Positions 47,427 to 56,388 of a stretch of 64,000 nt of DNA are shown piece after piece (position 1 is the first letter of the stretch; each line of letters begins with the position of its first letter). The translations under genes and the position numbers were made by a program. This DNA is from Mycolicibacterium doricum (GTDB taxonomy: Bacteria > Actinomycetota > Actinomycetes > Mycobacteriales > Mycobacteriaceae). The notes under the pieces are model-generated. The model saw only the letters and a list, made by a program, of their open reading frames with translations, searched no databases and was not told the origin of the DNA. The stretch covers positions 744,001 to 808,000 of the forward strand of contig NZ_AP022605.1 in the NCBI RefSeq assembly GCF_010728155.1. The letters run 5' to 3'.

Positions 47427-48452
47427 GTGGAGCAACCGGCCAAACCCGGTGTGATCGACCGGCTGCGGGCCCGATACGCCTGGTTCGACCACCTCATGCG
47501 GGCCCAGGGGCGGTACCGGGACAGCAAGGGCGACTTCTTCGCGGCGGCTGTCACCTACTTCACGGTCTTCGCGCTGTTTCCGCTCACCATGGTGGGTTTC
47601 TCGATCGGTGGCTTCGTGCTGGCCAACCGGCCCGACCTGCTCGCCAGACTGCAGGGCCGGATCCGCACCGCGGTGTCCGGTGACATGGGCCAGCAGGTCA
47701 TCGAGGTGATGAACTCCGCGATCGAGTCCCGCACCTCGGTTGGATTGATCGGACTCGCGACCGCCACGTGGGCGGGGCTGGGCTGGATGAACAACCTGCG
47801 CGAGGCGCTGAGCCAAATGTGGGGGCAGCAGCGTGGTGAGCTGTCCGGCTTCATCGGCACGAAACTGTCCGACCTGCTGGCCCTGGTCTCGACGTTCCTG
47901 GCGTTGGCAGTCACGATCGGCCTCACCGCGCTGGGCGACAAGCAGTTGATGCGCGGTGTGCTGGACTGGCTGCAGGTCCCCGAACTGCCCGGGCTCAGCC
48001 TCGGGCTGCGGATCACCTCACTGCTGGTGTCGGTGCTGGTGTCTTGGCTGCTGTTCACCTGGATCATCGCCCGGCTGCCGCGCGAGTCGATCAGTTTCCG
48101 CAGTTCGGTGCGCGCGGGCCTGCTGGCAGCGGTGGCGTTCGAGATTTTCAAACAGGCCGGTTCGCTCTACCTTCAGTCGGTGGTGAACGGACCCGCCGGG
48201 GCCACGTTCGGGCCCGTTCTGGGCCTGATGGTGTTCGCGTACATCACCGCGCGGCTGATCCTGTTCTCGACGGCGTGGGCGGCCACTTCGCGGGACAACA
48301 TGCTCGCCGCGCCGGTGGACCCGCCGGGCCCCGCCCAGATCACGACCAGCGTGCAGGTCCGCGACGGTGTCGGGCTGCCTGGCGCCGTGGCCGCCGCCGC
48401 GGTGGGAGCCCTTGGGGCTGTCGGAATTTCGTGGTTGCGCCGGCGTCAGTGA
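47427..48452 (+). CDS. YihY/YhjD-family inner membrane protein (Rv3335c-like)
   Basis: 341 residues with about six transmembrane helices. Family text includes AAAVTYFTVFALFPLTMVGF near residue 40, NNLREALSQMWG, and AGLLAAVAFEIFKQAGSLYL. M. tuberculosis Rv3335c is the counterpart after trpS. The YihY/BrkB family is widespread but its transport substrate is not settled; YhjD in E. coli has been linked to lipid A or LPS-related export. The last ~70 residues are an extra hydrophobic tail (PGAVAAAAVGALGAVGISWL). Its 3' end overlaps the convergent fic gene by seven bases. Confidence 0.85.
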   Translation: MEQPAKPGVIDRLRARYAWFDHLMRAQGRYRDSKGDFFAAAVTYFTVFALFPLTMVGFSIGGFVLANRPDLLARLQGRIRTAVSGDMGQQVIEVMNSAIESRTSVGLIGLATATWAGLGWMNNLREALSQMWGQQRGELSGFIGTKLSDLLALVSTFLALAVTIGLTALGDKQLMRGVLDWLQVPELPGLSLGLRITSLLVSVLVSWLLFTWIIARLPRESISFRSSVRAGLLAAVAFEIFKQAGSLYLQSVVNGPAGATFGPVLGLMVFAYITARLILFSTAWAATSRDNMLAAPVDPPGPAQITTSVQVRDGVGLPGAVAAAAVGALGAVGISWLRRRQ

Positions 48453-49255
48453 GCTGGCCCCTCCGCGTCGAGGGCGGTTCCGAGCAGGTACAGGAACGGC
48501 CGGTGGCTGGCCTGGCCGTCGCGGCGGAACGGCATGCTGTCGGCCGCGGCAGAGTACCACTGGCTGCGGGTGGTGCCGGTCAGGTCGAGGCGGCGGCCGC
48601 ACGACTTCGCCAGGGTGTAGAGCAGCAGGGCGCCCACCCGCCCATTACCTTCCCGGAACGGGTGAATTTGGTTGTAGTCAGCGTAGATCCGAGCAAACTC
48701 ATACGCCAGCCGCGCCTGGTCATGGTCGGCACACGCCGTCACCACTTCCCGCGCCGACTGGTGAACGTGGGTCATCCTCGCGGCGATCGTCGACTGCCAT
48801 GCGAAACCGTGTTCCCCGCGCCGTAGCTCGGTGGTGCGGTAGATCCCGGCCCAGGCGTAGACGTCGGAGAAGAGGTGGTGGTGGATGACGCGCACATCCA
48901 GTGCATCGTCGCGGGTGGGTCGTCGCAGGCCGAGTAGCCAGCGGACCATTCGCCCCGCCGTCGCTACAGATTCCAGGTCGGCGAGGACCTGGGGGTCGGT
49001 CGCACCGAACCTGTTGTCGAGAACCGTTGTCCCGGGAATGAGGTACGGCGTGGCCCGACGCAGCCGGAGCCGGCGGCGGCGCGGCTGTGGCGGAGGGTAC
49101 CTACTCCGGAACGCCGCGAGGTAGTCCTCGTAGGAGACGTCCGCGGCGGCGAGCGCGACCAACGCCTCGACATGCTGCTGTGACGGCGCCCAGCCTTCGA
49201 GGCGGTGCGCGGCCAGCGTGGCGGCAACCGCGTGTGCCTGACGATCGTTCGGCAT
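48446..49255 (-). CDS. fic: Fic-domain AMP transferase with N-terminal VbhA-like domain
   Basis: 269 residues from ATG 49255. The Fic core contains the motif HPFREGNGRVGALLLY, a perfect HPFxxGNGR. The flap before it is YAWAGIYRTTELRRGEHGFA. The first ~50 residues (AHAVAATLAAHRLEGWAPSQ, VEALVALAAADVSYEDYLAA) resemble the VbhA antitoxin domain that blocks ATP binding. The inhibitory (S/T)xxxE(G/N) motif would read AHRLEG, keeping Glu and Gly but with Ala in place of Ser/Thr. So the enzyme may be self-inhibited or partly relaxed. It is 17 bases downstream of the nucleotidyltransferase gene, in the same operon. Fic proteins add AMP or other groups to Ser, Thr or Tyr of target proteins; the target here is unknown. 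Confidence 0.85.
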   Translation of the reverse strand: MPNDRQAHAVAATLAAHRLEGWAPSQQHVEALVALAAADVSYEDYLAAFRSRYPPPQPRRRRLRLRRATPYLIPGTTVLDNRFGATDPQVLADLESVATAGRMVRWLLGLRRPTRDDALDVRVIHHHLFSDVYAWAGIYRTTELRRGEHGFAWQSTIAARMTHVHQSAREVVTACADHDQARLAYEFARIYADYNQIHPFREGNGRVGALLLYTLAKSCGRRLDLTGTTRSQWYSAAADSMPFRRDGQASHRPFLYLLGTALDAEGPAH

Positions 49256-49272
49256 GGGCTTACCGGCGGAGA

Positions 49273-50310
49273 TCAGCGGAAGGCAGAGGCCGACGCGAGG
49301 TAGTCGAGCTTGCGACGTATCCGGGACACCTCGCGCGCGACGCTGCGCAGGGCGGCTCTCTCCTGCGGCGCCAGGTCGGAGAGCGATATGACGTCGCTGA
49401 CCGGTCGTGCGGCGACGACGGCCGCTCGGCGTATTCCCCAGCGAAACCGCAACAACCACTCGAAACAGTCGCGCAGGCTCGACGCGTCGTCGGGATCCAG
49501 CACGTCGGCCGCCGCGGCGTCGAGTCGCGCAGGCGTCGACAACGCGTCCGAGCCGGACGCAAGAGCAGCCCAGCGTGCAATTTTCACGACAGGATCGATC
49601 GCCGCCAGTTTGACGTCGACGGTGTCGGCCATCCTGGCGAACAACCGCAGCGGGGACGGGACGCTTGCCCGCACCGCCGTGGCGTCTCGGAGCATCGCCT
49701 GGCGTACTGGGTAGCTCTGTACCGCGGCGGTCACCACCTTTGCTCGTAGTGCGTCCTCGGGGAGAACCCGCGGGCCGGGCAGCGCAGTGGAATCGGCCAA
49801 CAGGCCGGTCATGACGACACCACGATCCTTCTGCGGTTCGGCGGTCCACTGTTCGATGCCCTGGGTCCAGCCGCGCGCGCGACGGCAGAATCTGGGCCTG
49901 CTGGCCAGCACTCCGTTGGCGTCGCCCTGGATCCCGCACCGCTCGAGCAGGTTGTGCACGTCCGCGGCCCGGGACAGGTAACTCGATTTCTCATCCGGAC
50001 CGACGGTGTCGCCGAGGACGACCATCGTCTCCACGTCGGATCGGGGGACGGCCTCTCCGCGTGCTGCACTGCCGGAGGCATACCACGTCCAGTCCGCGGC
50101 GCCCGCGGCCAACCGCACCCCGGCCGCCACTCCCCGGAGCAGCACGGTGGACCATGCCGTCGCGAGGGCCGTTGCACTGGCCCGTCGCTCGGCGAGGATC
50201 GCCGCCTGGGCCCGGTCGATCGCAGCGCGCAACTGCTCGTCGTCGGCCGCGGCATCGACCCGCGCGATGCGGGCGGCGATGTCAGGCCGTGAGGGGGGGA
50301 CAGACGACAT
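49273..50310 (-). CDS. DUF294-like nucleotidyltransferase
   Basis: 345 residues. The nucleotidyltransferase motif WYASGSAARGEAVPRSDVET (GSxARGE...SDxE) lies near residue 77, followed by VVLGD. A helical region leads to a C-terminal domain (CFEWLLRFRWGIRRAAVVAA, then RAALRSVAREVSRIRRKLDY) like the DUF294 C-terminal domain, related to the GlnD uridylyltransferase. The protein has no CBS or cNMP sensory domains, so it is a stripped-down form. It is the upstream partner of the Fic gene with a 17-base gap, and divergent from the permease gene with an 84-base spacer. It may modify or regulate the Fic enzyme, or act with it as a toxin-antitoxin-like pair; that is inference. Confidence 0.7.
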   Translation of the reverse strand: MSSVPPSRPDIAARIARVDAAADDEQLRAAIDRAQAAILAERRASATALATAWSTVLLRGVAAGVRLAAGAADWTWYASGSAARGEAVPRSDVETMVVLGDTVGPDEKSSYLSRAADVHNLLERCGIQGDANGVLASRPRFCRRARGWTQGIEQWTAEPQKDRGVVMTGLLADSTALPGPRVLPEDALRAKVVTAAVQSYPVRQAMLRDATAVRASVPSPLRLFARMADTVDVKLAAIDPVVKIARWAALASGSDALSTPARLDAAAADVLDPDDASSLRDCFEWLLRFRWGIRRAAVVAARPVSDVISLSDLAPQERAALRSVAREVSRIRRKLDYLASASAFR

Positions 50311-50394
50311 GGGCAGATCGTCACCTTCTGCCGGTCATACCCGTGTGACATTGATGAAATACCGAAGAAACAAGGCTAACTTAGTTTCTGCCAG

Positions 50395-51948
50395 ATGACA
50401 GACAGTGGCGGCCTCGGGGGCCGTTCGGCCGGCCCCTTCGACCCGGTGATCTCCTCGAGAGAGGACGCCGCGACGCTCGAGGACCTCGGCTACACACAGG
50501 AATTGCACCGGGGCATCGGTGGGTATGCGTCCTTCGCGGCCGGATTCTCTTTCGTGTCGATCTTGACCACGGTATTCGCCTTCTTCCCGCTCGGGTTCTC
50601 GCTCGGCGGGCCGGCCTTCTTCTTCACCTGGCCGGTGGTGTTTGTCTGCCAGTTCTGTGTGTGCCTGGTGTTCGCCGAACTGTCGGGCAAATTCCCCGTC
50701 GCCGGCGCCATCTACCAGTGGTCCCGGCGGCTGGCGGGTAACGCCGTCGGCTGGTTCGCGGGATGGTTCATGTTGATCGGCTACATCGTGTCGGTGGCGG
50801 CGCTCGCCATCGCGATGCAGACGGTGCTTCCCCCGATCTGGAGTGGGTTTCAGCTCGTCGGCGAAGACATGGACCCGCTTTCGGTCGACGGCGCCACCAA
50901 CGGGATCATCCTCGGCGCGATCACGATCGTGCTGTGCACGATCATCAGCGCCGCCGGTGTTCGGTTCATGGCTCGCATCACCGTCACCGGCGTGACACTG
51001 GAGATCATCGGCGTCGTGCTCATTGTCGGCGCGATGTTCCTGACCGCCGAGCGCGGCCCGGCGCAGGCCGTGATGGACACCGGCGGCCGCGGTACCGGCC
51101 TGAACTATCTGCCGGCCTTCCTCGCCTCGATGCTGATGGCCGCGTATGTGATGTATGGATTCGACAGCGCAGCAGAACTTTCCGAGGAGACCCGCGACCC
51201 CCGACGGACGGCCCCGAAGGCGATAGTCAACGCGCTGCTGGTCTCGTTCTTCGGCGGCGGGTTGATGATGCTCGCCGCGTTGATGTCGGCTCCGGAGCTC
51301 GGTGACGACCTCGCGCGCGGCGGTATGGCGTGGGTTATCGAAAGTCAACTGGACACCTGGCTCGGCAAGACACTGCTCGCACTGGTCGCCGTGGCGATCT
51401 TCTCGGCCACCCTGGCCATCCAGGCCTCGGCGTCGCGGGTGATGTTCTCGATGGCCCGTGACAACCGGCTGCCGTTCGGCAAGACGCTGGCTACGGTGAA
51501 CAAGCGGACCGGCACCCCGGTGATCACAGGTATCGCGGTCAGCACCCTGGCCATTCTCGTCCTGCTGGTCAATCTCGGCCAGTCAAGCGTGTTCGCGGCG
51601 ATCGCCTCGGTCTCCGTGGTGGTCGTCTACCTGGCCTACCTGATGGTGACCGTGCCGGCACTCATCCACCGTCTGCGTGGGACGAGCCTCTCGCACGGCA
51701 AGCCGATCCTCGACCTGGGCAAGTGGGGCATCCCGATCAACCTGATCGCCGTCGTGATGGGCGGCCTACTCGTGATCAATATCGGGTGGCCGCGCCAGGA
51801 GGTGTACAACCCCGCCGGTGATTCGCTGTTCCTGCAGTATTTCGCCCTGATCTTCGTGGCGCTGATCGTCGCTGTGGGGCTGGTCGCGTACCGGGTGGTC
51901 AAGGATCGCGACGGAGCACCGCGTCCCGCCGACGCACTGGTGCAGTAA
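50395..51948 (+). CDS. APC-superfamily amino acid permease
   Basis: 517 residues with twelve predicted transmembrane helices. The substrate-binding first helix is GIGGYASFAAGFSFVSILTT, followed by LFLVFAELSGKFPVAG-type text (CLVFAELSGKFPVAGAIYQW). The GFDSAAELSEETRDPRRTAP loop is typical of GABA/choline and related amino acid permeases. It is 61 bases upstream of the ureohydrolase gene in the same direction, so the imported substrate is probably a guanidino or amino compound acted on by that enzyme. The ATG at 50395 follows a short divergent promoter region with the nucleotidyltransferase gene. Confidence 0.88.
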   Translation: MTDSGGLGGRSAGPFDPVISSREDAATLEDLGYTQELHRGIGGYASFAAGFSFVSILTTVFAFFPLGFSLGGPAFFFTWPVVFVCQFCVCLVFAELSGKFPVAGAIYQWSRRLAGNAVGWFAGWFMLIGYIVSVAALAIAMQTVLPPIWSGFQLVGEDMDPLSVDGATNGIILGAITIVLCTIISAAGVRFMARITVTGVTLEIIGVVLIVGAMFLTAERGPAQAVMDTGGRGTGLNYLPAFLASMLMAAYVMYGFDSAAELSEETRDPRRTAPKAIVNALLVSFFGGGLMMLAALMSAPELGDDLARGGMAWVIESQLDTWLGKTLLALVAVAIFSATLAIQASASRVMFSMARDNRLPFGKTLATVNKRTGTPVITGIAVSTLAILVLLVNLGQSSVFAAIASVSVVVVYLAYLMVTVPALIHRLRGTSLSHGKPILDLGKWGIPINLIAVVMGGLLVINIGWPRQEVYNPAGDSLFLQYFALIFVALIVAVGLVAYRVVKDRDGAPRPADALVQ

Positions 51949-52009
51949 CCGCGCCCCACCACGTCCCAGCGAGGCGGTAGCGTGAGCCACCGTCGAGAGG
52001 AGCCCCATC

Positions 52010-53245
52010 GTGTCCGACAAGGACGACCCGGAGACGCATGCCCACCAGCCGGGCGGACCGGTGCACCGCCACCGGCACGGCGGCACCCCCCATTCGCACA
52101 GTGACGGGTTCGCCGCAAGCCAGGGCCGATGGGCTCAGGAGGCCGAGGCGCTCATCTCGCTGCATCGCCACGAGGAGGAAATACAGCGAGGTCTGGCCTT
52201 CGGCCTGCAGGGCTCGCCCACCCTGGTGGACCGAACCATACCCACGTTCTCCCGCGGCGAGCTGCCGCACTTCGCCGGGGAGCGGGGTACCTTCCTGAAC
52301 TGCCCGTACCTCGAGGACGTCAACGAGGTCACCGACGCGGAGGTGGCGATCTTCGGCGCCCCCCTGGACTCCGGCGCCACCTATCGGCCCGGCGCCCGCT
52401 TCGGCCCGCAGGGCATCCGCCGCTCGACCAATCTGTTCGGCACTTACTGCTACGAACTGGGCGTCGATCTGCGCGAACAGCTCAACATGGTGGACATCGG
52501 TGACGTGTTCACCATTCCCGGCAATCTGGAGAAGTCGTTCGACCAGATCAGCCAGGCGATCTCGCACGTCTACAGCCGGGGTGTGTTCCCCGTCGTGCTG
52601 GGCGGCGACCACTCCATCGGCTATCCCACCATCCGCGGCATCGCGCCCCACGTCGACGGCAACATCGGGATCATCCACTTCGACCGTCACGTCGACACCC
52701 AGGAGACCGATCTCGACGAGCGCATGCACACTACCCCCTGGTTCCACGCGACCAACATCGGCAACGCTCCTGCGACGAATCTCGTGCAGGTCGGCATCGG
52801 CGGATGGCAGGCACCGCGCGCCGGCGTCAAGGTGGGCCGAGAACGGGGAACCACCGTCATCTCGATCGGGGACATCGAGAGGGTTGGTCTGGAGAAGGTC
52901 GTCGAGTTGGCGCTCGAGACAGCGTGGAAGGGTGCCAAGGCGGTGTACCTGTCGTTCGACATCGACGTCATCGACGCCGGTTTCGTGCCGGGCACCGGCT
53001 GGCCGGAGCCGGGTGGGCTGTTGCCGCGCGAGGCGATCAACCTGGTTCGGATGATCTCCGCGGAGGGACTCGCGGGCCTGGAGGTGGTCGAGTGCGCCCC
53101 TCCCTATGACTGGGCCGAACAGACCGCGCTGATCAGTTCGCGGATCGTGCTCGACAGCCTCGCGGTCATGGTGGCCGAGGGAAAGCTCGGCAAGCGCGCG
53201 GCCAAGCAGGACAGGCACGCCTGGGGGCCGCAAACCGACTTGTGA
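52010..53245 (+). CDS. Ureohydrolase (arginase/agmatinase family) with His-rich N-terminus
   Basis: 411 residues from GTG 52010. The metal-binding motifs are VVLGGDHSIGYPT, IIHFDRHVDTQE (Arg in place of the usual Ala of DAHxD) and YLSFDIDVIDAGF. The first ~30 residues hold seven histidines (THAH, VHRHRH, PHSH), followed by LHRHEEE. The enlarged N-terminal region (~110 residues before the fold) and the DRH variant set it apart from typical agmatinases of ~320 residues. Related long-form enzymes include nickel-dependent guanidine hydrolases of cyanobacteria, and the His-rich tail would suit nickel storage or delivery. Substrate is not proven; the permease upstream suggests uptake of the same guanidino compound. 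Confidence 0.8.
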   Translation: MSDKDDPETHAHQPGGPVHRHRHGGTPHSHSDGFAASQGRWAQEAEALISLHRHEEEIQRGLAFGLQGSPTLVDRTIPTFSRGELPHFAGERGTFLNCPYLEDVNEVTDAEVAIFGAPLDSGATYRPGARFGPQGIRRSTNLFGTYCYELGVDLREQLNMVDIGDVFTIPGNLEKSFDQISQAISHVYSRGVFPVVLGGDHSIGYPTIRGIAPHVDGNIGIIHFDRHVDTQETDLDERMHTTPWFHATNIGNAPATNLVQVGIGGWQAPRAGVKVGRERGTTVISIGDIERVGLEKVVELALETAWKGAKAVYLSFDIDVIDAGFVPGTGWPEPGGLLPREAINLVRMISAEGLAGLEVVECAPPYDWAEQTALISSRIVLDSLAVMVAEGKLGKRAAKQDRHAWGPQTDL

Positions 53246-53337
53246 CCCACCCAATCGCCGGACGTTAGCGTCCACAGATGCCGGTGATCAAGCTCTCGAC
53301 GCCGAGGGGCTGCGGCGCGGCTGGATGTGACCGTCAG

Positions 53338-54567
53338 TCACTGCGGGCGCCGGTTGAGCGAACGGGCCGCCATGATCAGCGCGAACACGATGATGCTGCC
53401 GATCACGCCCACACCGACTCGCACGGGCATGGCGTCGGCGGCGGGCAGCACCGCGGCCGCCTGCGCCGCTGCCTCGGTCTCCGCGGTGTCCAGGGTGCGG
53501 TCGAGGGACGGATCGGGTTCGATCAGCGAGCCCACCTTGGTGCCCTGCGGCAGGCCGAAGCCGTAATCGAGCAGGCGGGCGGCCTGCTCCCACGGCGCGA
53601 TCGGTTGCCGGGTGCCGCGCAGCAGCACCGCCACCAGGCGGCGGCCGTCGCGCTCGGCGCCTCCGACGAAGGTCTGCCCGGCGTCGTCGGTGAAGCCCGT
53701 CTTACCGCCCAGCGCACCCGGATAGTTGTAGAGCAGCTTGACGTCGTTCTCGATCGGGTACGCCGGGTTGCCGTCGCGGCCCGGGAAGTCGTACGTGCGG
53801 GTCGCGACGATCTCGGCGAACGTCGGGTTGCGCCAGGCATATCGGTAGAACAGCGCGATGTCGTAGGCCGAGGTGCTCATGCCTGGGCCGTCGAGGCCGG
53901 ACGGAGTGGCCACGCGGGTGTCGCGGCCGCCGAGTTTGCCTGCCAGCCCGTTGAGCTTGAGCAGCGCAGTGTCCATGCCGCCGAGTTGGCGGGCCAAGGC
54001 GTGGGCGGCGTCGTTGCCCGAGTACATCAGCAGCCCATGCAGCAGATCGTTGACCGTGTAGAGGCCGCCGACGTCGACACCGACGCTGGTGCCCTCGGCC
54101 GCGGCGTCCTCGGCGGTGCCCGGCACGGCCTTGGCCAGGTTGAGTTCCTCGAGCGACTGGATCGCGGTCAGCACCTTGATAACGCTGGCCGGGCGGTGCC
54201 TGCCGTGCGGATCGCGTGCGGCGATCACGTCACCGCTGTCCATGTCGGCGACCAGCCACGCCTCGGCGGACACGTCGCCGGGCGCGGGCGGGGCGCCCGG
54301 GGCGGTGATGATGCCGCAGTCGGACAACGCCTCACCGCCGAGCGTGGTGGCGGGCACCGGCAGTGCGAGGGGCGGATCCTGCCCGGGCTTGGGCACCTCG
54401 GAGGCGTCGACAGCGGGCGGCGTCGTCACGCGGTACGGGCACGTCGTGGATTCCGGTGCGGGCTGTGCGCCGGCACCGGGCGCGGCGACCATTGCGGGCG
54501 CGATCAGCACCGCAACCGCCGCGGTCAGCGCGGCGGCGCGCGTCGAGAGGGTCGGTGTGCTCGCCAT
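53338..54567 (-). CDS. dacB1: D-alanyl-D-alanine carboxypeptidase DacB1
   Basis: 409 residues from ATG 54567. An N-terminal signal peptide ([20 protein letters not shown]) leads to a Pro-rich linker. Penicillin-binding motifs are SxxK in [12 protein letters not shown], SxN in [13 protein letters not shown] and KTG in [16 protein letters not shown]-terminal membrane anchor ([18 protein letters not shown]) ends in basic residues. It is a low-molecular-weight class PBP (M. tuberculosis DacB1, Rv3330, 405 aa) that removes the terminal D-Ala from peptidoglycan stems in the periplasm. It stands downstream of the SMP-30 gene, about 96 bases away, in the same direction. Confidence 0.94.
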   Translation of the reverse strand: MASTPTLSTRAAALTAAVAVLIAPAMVAAPGAGAQPAPESTTCPYRVTTPPAVDASEVPKPGQDPPLALPVPATTLGGEALSDCGIITAPGAPPAPGDVSAEAWLVADMDSGDVIAARDPHGRHRPASVIKVLTAIQSLEELNLAKAVPGTAEDAAAEGTSVGVDVGGLYTVNDLLHGLLMYSGNDAAHALARQLGGMDTALLKLNGLAGKLGGRDTRVATPSGLDGPGMSTSAYDIALFYRYAWRNPTFAEIVATRTYDFPGRDGNPAYPIENDVKLLYNYPGALGGKTGFTDDAGQTFVGGAERDGRRLVAVLLRGTRQPIAPWEQAARLLDYGFGLPQGTKVGSLIEPDPSLDRTLDTAETEAAAQAAAVLPAADAMPVRVGVGVIGSIIVFALIMAARSLNRRPQ

Positions 54568-54663
54568 CACCGCGCACACTAGGTGATTTTCGCGGGCGCC
54601 CCGCGGAGGCACGCTGTGACGGATGTGATTTGCTGTCGACTGCTGCCGTGTCGCGGTGAAACG

Positions 54664-55683
54664 TCAGAGCACGACGTCGGCGAGGTCGACCGACGCCAGC
54701 GCCGACGCCCCGATGCACGCCAGCCAGAGCCGCCCACCCGACTCGACCAGCCCGGTGACCTTCGCGAAGTCCGGGTGATTGGTGCGCAGTCCGGCGACGA
54801 CGTCGCCGCTGTCCGGGTCGAACGCGACCGCCCACACCTCCGGCGCGATCTGCGGCGCCAACCGGTCGGGCAGCAGCCAGAGCAGGTGGCGCAGCACCGG
54901 CGCCCGCGGCGCGAGCCAGTCGGCGGTCGGGTTCGGCGTCGACACCATCGCCACCCAGAGCCGCCCGTCGGCGCCGGTGGACATGTTGTCGGGGTGGCCG
55001 GGCAGATACTGCACGAACGGGGTGATGGTGCCGGCCTGTGGACCGCTCAGCCAGTACTTCGACAGCCGCCGGCCCAGCGTCTCGGCGAACACGAGCGCCG
55101 ACCCGTCGGCGGTGACGGTCACGCCGTTGGTGAAGTACAGCCCGTCGGCCAGCGTGGTGACCGTGCCGTCGGGATCGCGGCGGAACAGGCTGCCGCGGCC
55201 ACGCGACTCCAGCACCGCACCATTGAAGTGCTCGTAGGTGAACGCGCTGGTCGACTCGGTGAAAAAGATTGTGCCGTCGACTGTTTGGGTGACATTCGAG
55301 CAGAACTGCAGGTGCCGCCCAGAGATGCTCTCGACCAGCGGCTCCACCGCGCCGGTGTCCTGTTCGAGCGCCAGCAACCCGCGCGGGCTGTCACAGATCA
55401 GCAGCCGGCCGTCGCGGGCAACCGCCAGTCCGAGCGGCCGTCCTCCGGTGTTCGCGACCACGGTGGCGTCCCGACCGTCGGGATCCAGCCGCAGGATGCG
55501 GCCGTCGTCCACACCGGTCCACAACTGCCCGGACGCGTCGACGACGACGTCTTCAGGGGCGTGGCCGGGCACCGGTACGACGGTCACCGCCGGCGCGGGC
55601 AGCGCCGCCAGCTGTTCGATGGGCGGGGGCTGCCAGCGGACCGGTTCGATCGGCGGTTTGCGGCGTGGCATCAGCGGCGGCAC
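54664..55683 (-). CDS. SMP-30/strictosidine synthase-like beta-propeller protein
   Basis: 339 residues. Repeated blade segments are seen: PEDVVVDASGQLWTGVDDGR, PLGLAVARDGRLLICDSPRG and FTNGVTVTADGSALVFAET, the last two with the calcium-binding pattern of gluconolactonase/strictosidine synthase propellers. PGHPDNMSTGADGRLWVAMV is the typical SMP-30 motif. Such proteins hydrolyse lactones; the exact substrate is unknown. There is no signal peptide, so it is probably cytoplasmic. It lies between dacB1 and an aminotransferase remnant. Confidence 0.85.
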   Translation of the reverse strand: MPPLMPRRKPPIEPVRWQPPPIEQLAALPAPAVTVVPVPGHAPEDVVVDASGQLWTGVDDGRILRLDPDGRDATVVANTGGRPLGLAVARDGRLLICDSPRGLLALEQDTGAVEPLVESISGRHLQFCSNVTQTVDGTIFFTESTSAFTYEHFNGAVLESRGRGSLFRRDPDGTVTTLADGLYFTNGVTVTADGSALVFAETLGRRLSKYWLSGPQAGTITPFVQYLPGHPDNMSTGADGRLWVAMVSTPNPTADWLAPRAPVLRHLLWLLPDRLAPQIAPEVWAVAFDPDSGDVVAGLRTNHPDFAKVTGLVESGGRLWLACIGASALASVDLADVVL

Positions 55684-55769
55684 ACCGCTGACGCTACGCC
55701 GCCGATCCTGCTGTCATATCGCCTTTCCGTACGGATCGGTGGTCTCCCAGCAGGCTCGGCGTGATCGCG

Positions 55770-56388
55770 TCAAAGCCGGCGAGCCGCCTCGCTGAGCACG
55801 CCCTGCAGGACGTCGTAGATCGCGTCGAACTCTGGTTGCCCGCTGATCAGCGGCGGGGCCGGCTGGACCACCGGCCTTGAAGGCCGGGACGCCGGTGATC
55901 GCCAGGGCCCCTGCGGGGTGCCGTGATAGGCGATCACGCGCGAGACCACCTTGTGCTTACCGGGTTTACCGGTCAGCTTGAAGTACTGCTTGGCCAGCTT
56001 CCACGCACTCTCTACCGCCTCGCCGCCACCGGTGGTGAAGAAGACCCGGTTCAGATCTCCCGGCGCGTGGTTGGCGATGCGCTCGGCCAGTTCGATCCGC
56101 CGGGCGGGGTGGCGTACGACCAGAGCGGGAAGAACGACAGGGTCTCGGCCTGTTTGGCCGCCGCCTCGGCGAATTCCTTGCGGCCGTGGCCCACCTGGAC
56201 CACGAACAGCCCGACAGTCCGTCGATGTAGCTGCGACCCTTGTCGTCCCAAATCCGCACGCCCTCACCGCGGGTGATGATCGGCGGCGTGATCCCCTCGC
56301 CGTGGCGGGCGAAATATCCCCACAGGTGGCCGTTGGCTTTCGCCCCCGGTTCGGTCCCGACGGGTTCTGTGATCTGGGACTGCGTCAT
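55770..56388 (-). pseudogene. Class III aminotransferase, decayed with internal deletion
   Basis: From ATG 56388 the text runs in three frames. First: [20 protein letters not shown] to [10 protein letters not shown]. Second: [20 protein letters not shown] to [11 protein letters not shown]. Third: [35 protein letters not shown] and IAYHGTPQG, the N-terminal third of a class III PLP enzyme. After another shift ([12 protein letters not shown]) the sequence jumps directly to [15 protein letters not shown], the extreme C-terminus. The central ~260 residues, including the PLP lysine, are gone. M. tuberculosis has an intact aminotransferase (Rv3329) next to dacB1. The start overlaps the Lrp stop (ATGA), showing the old operon. 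Confidence 0.85.
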
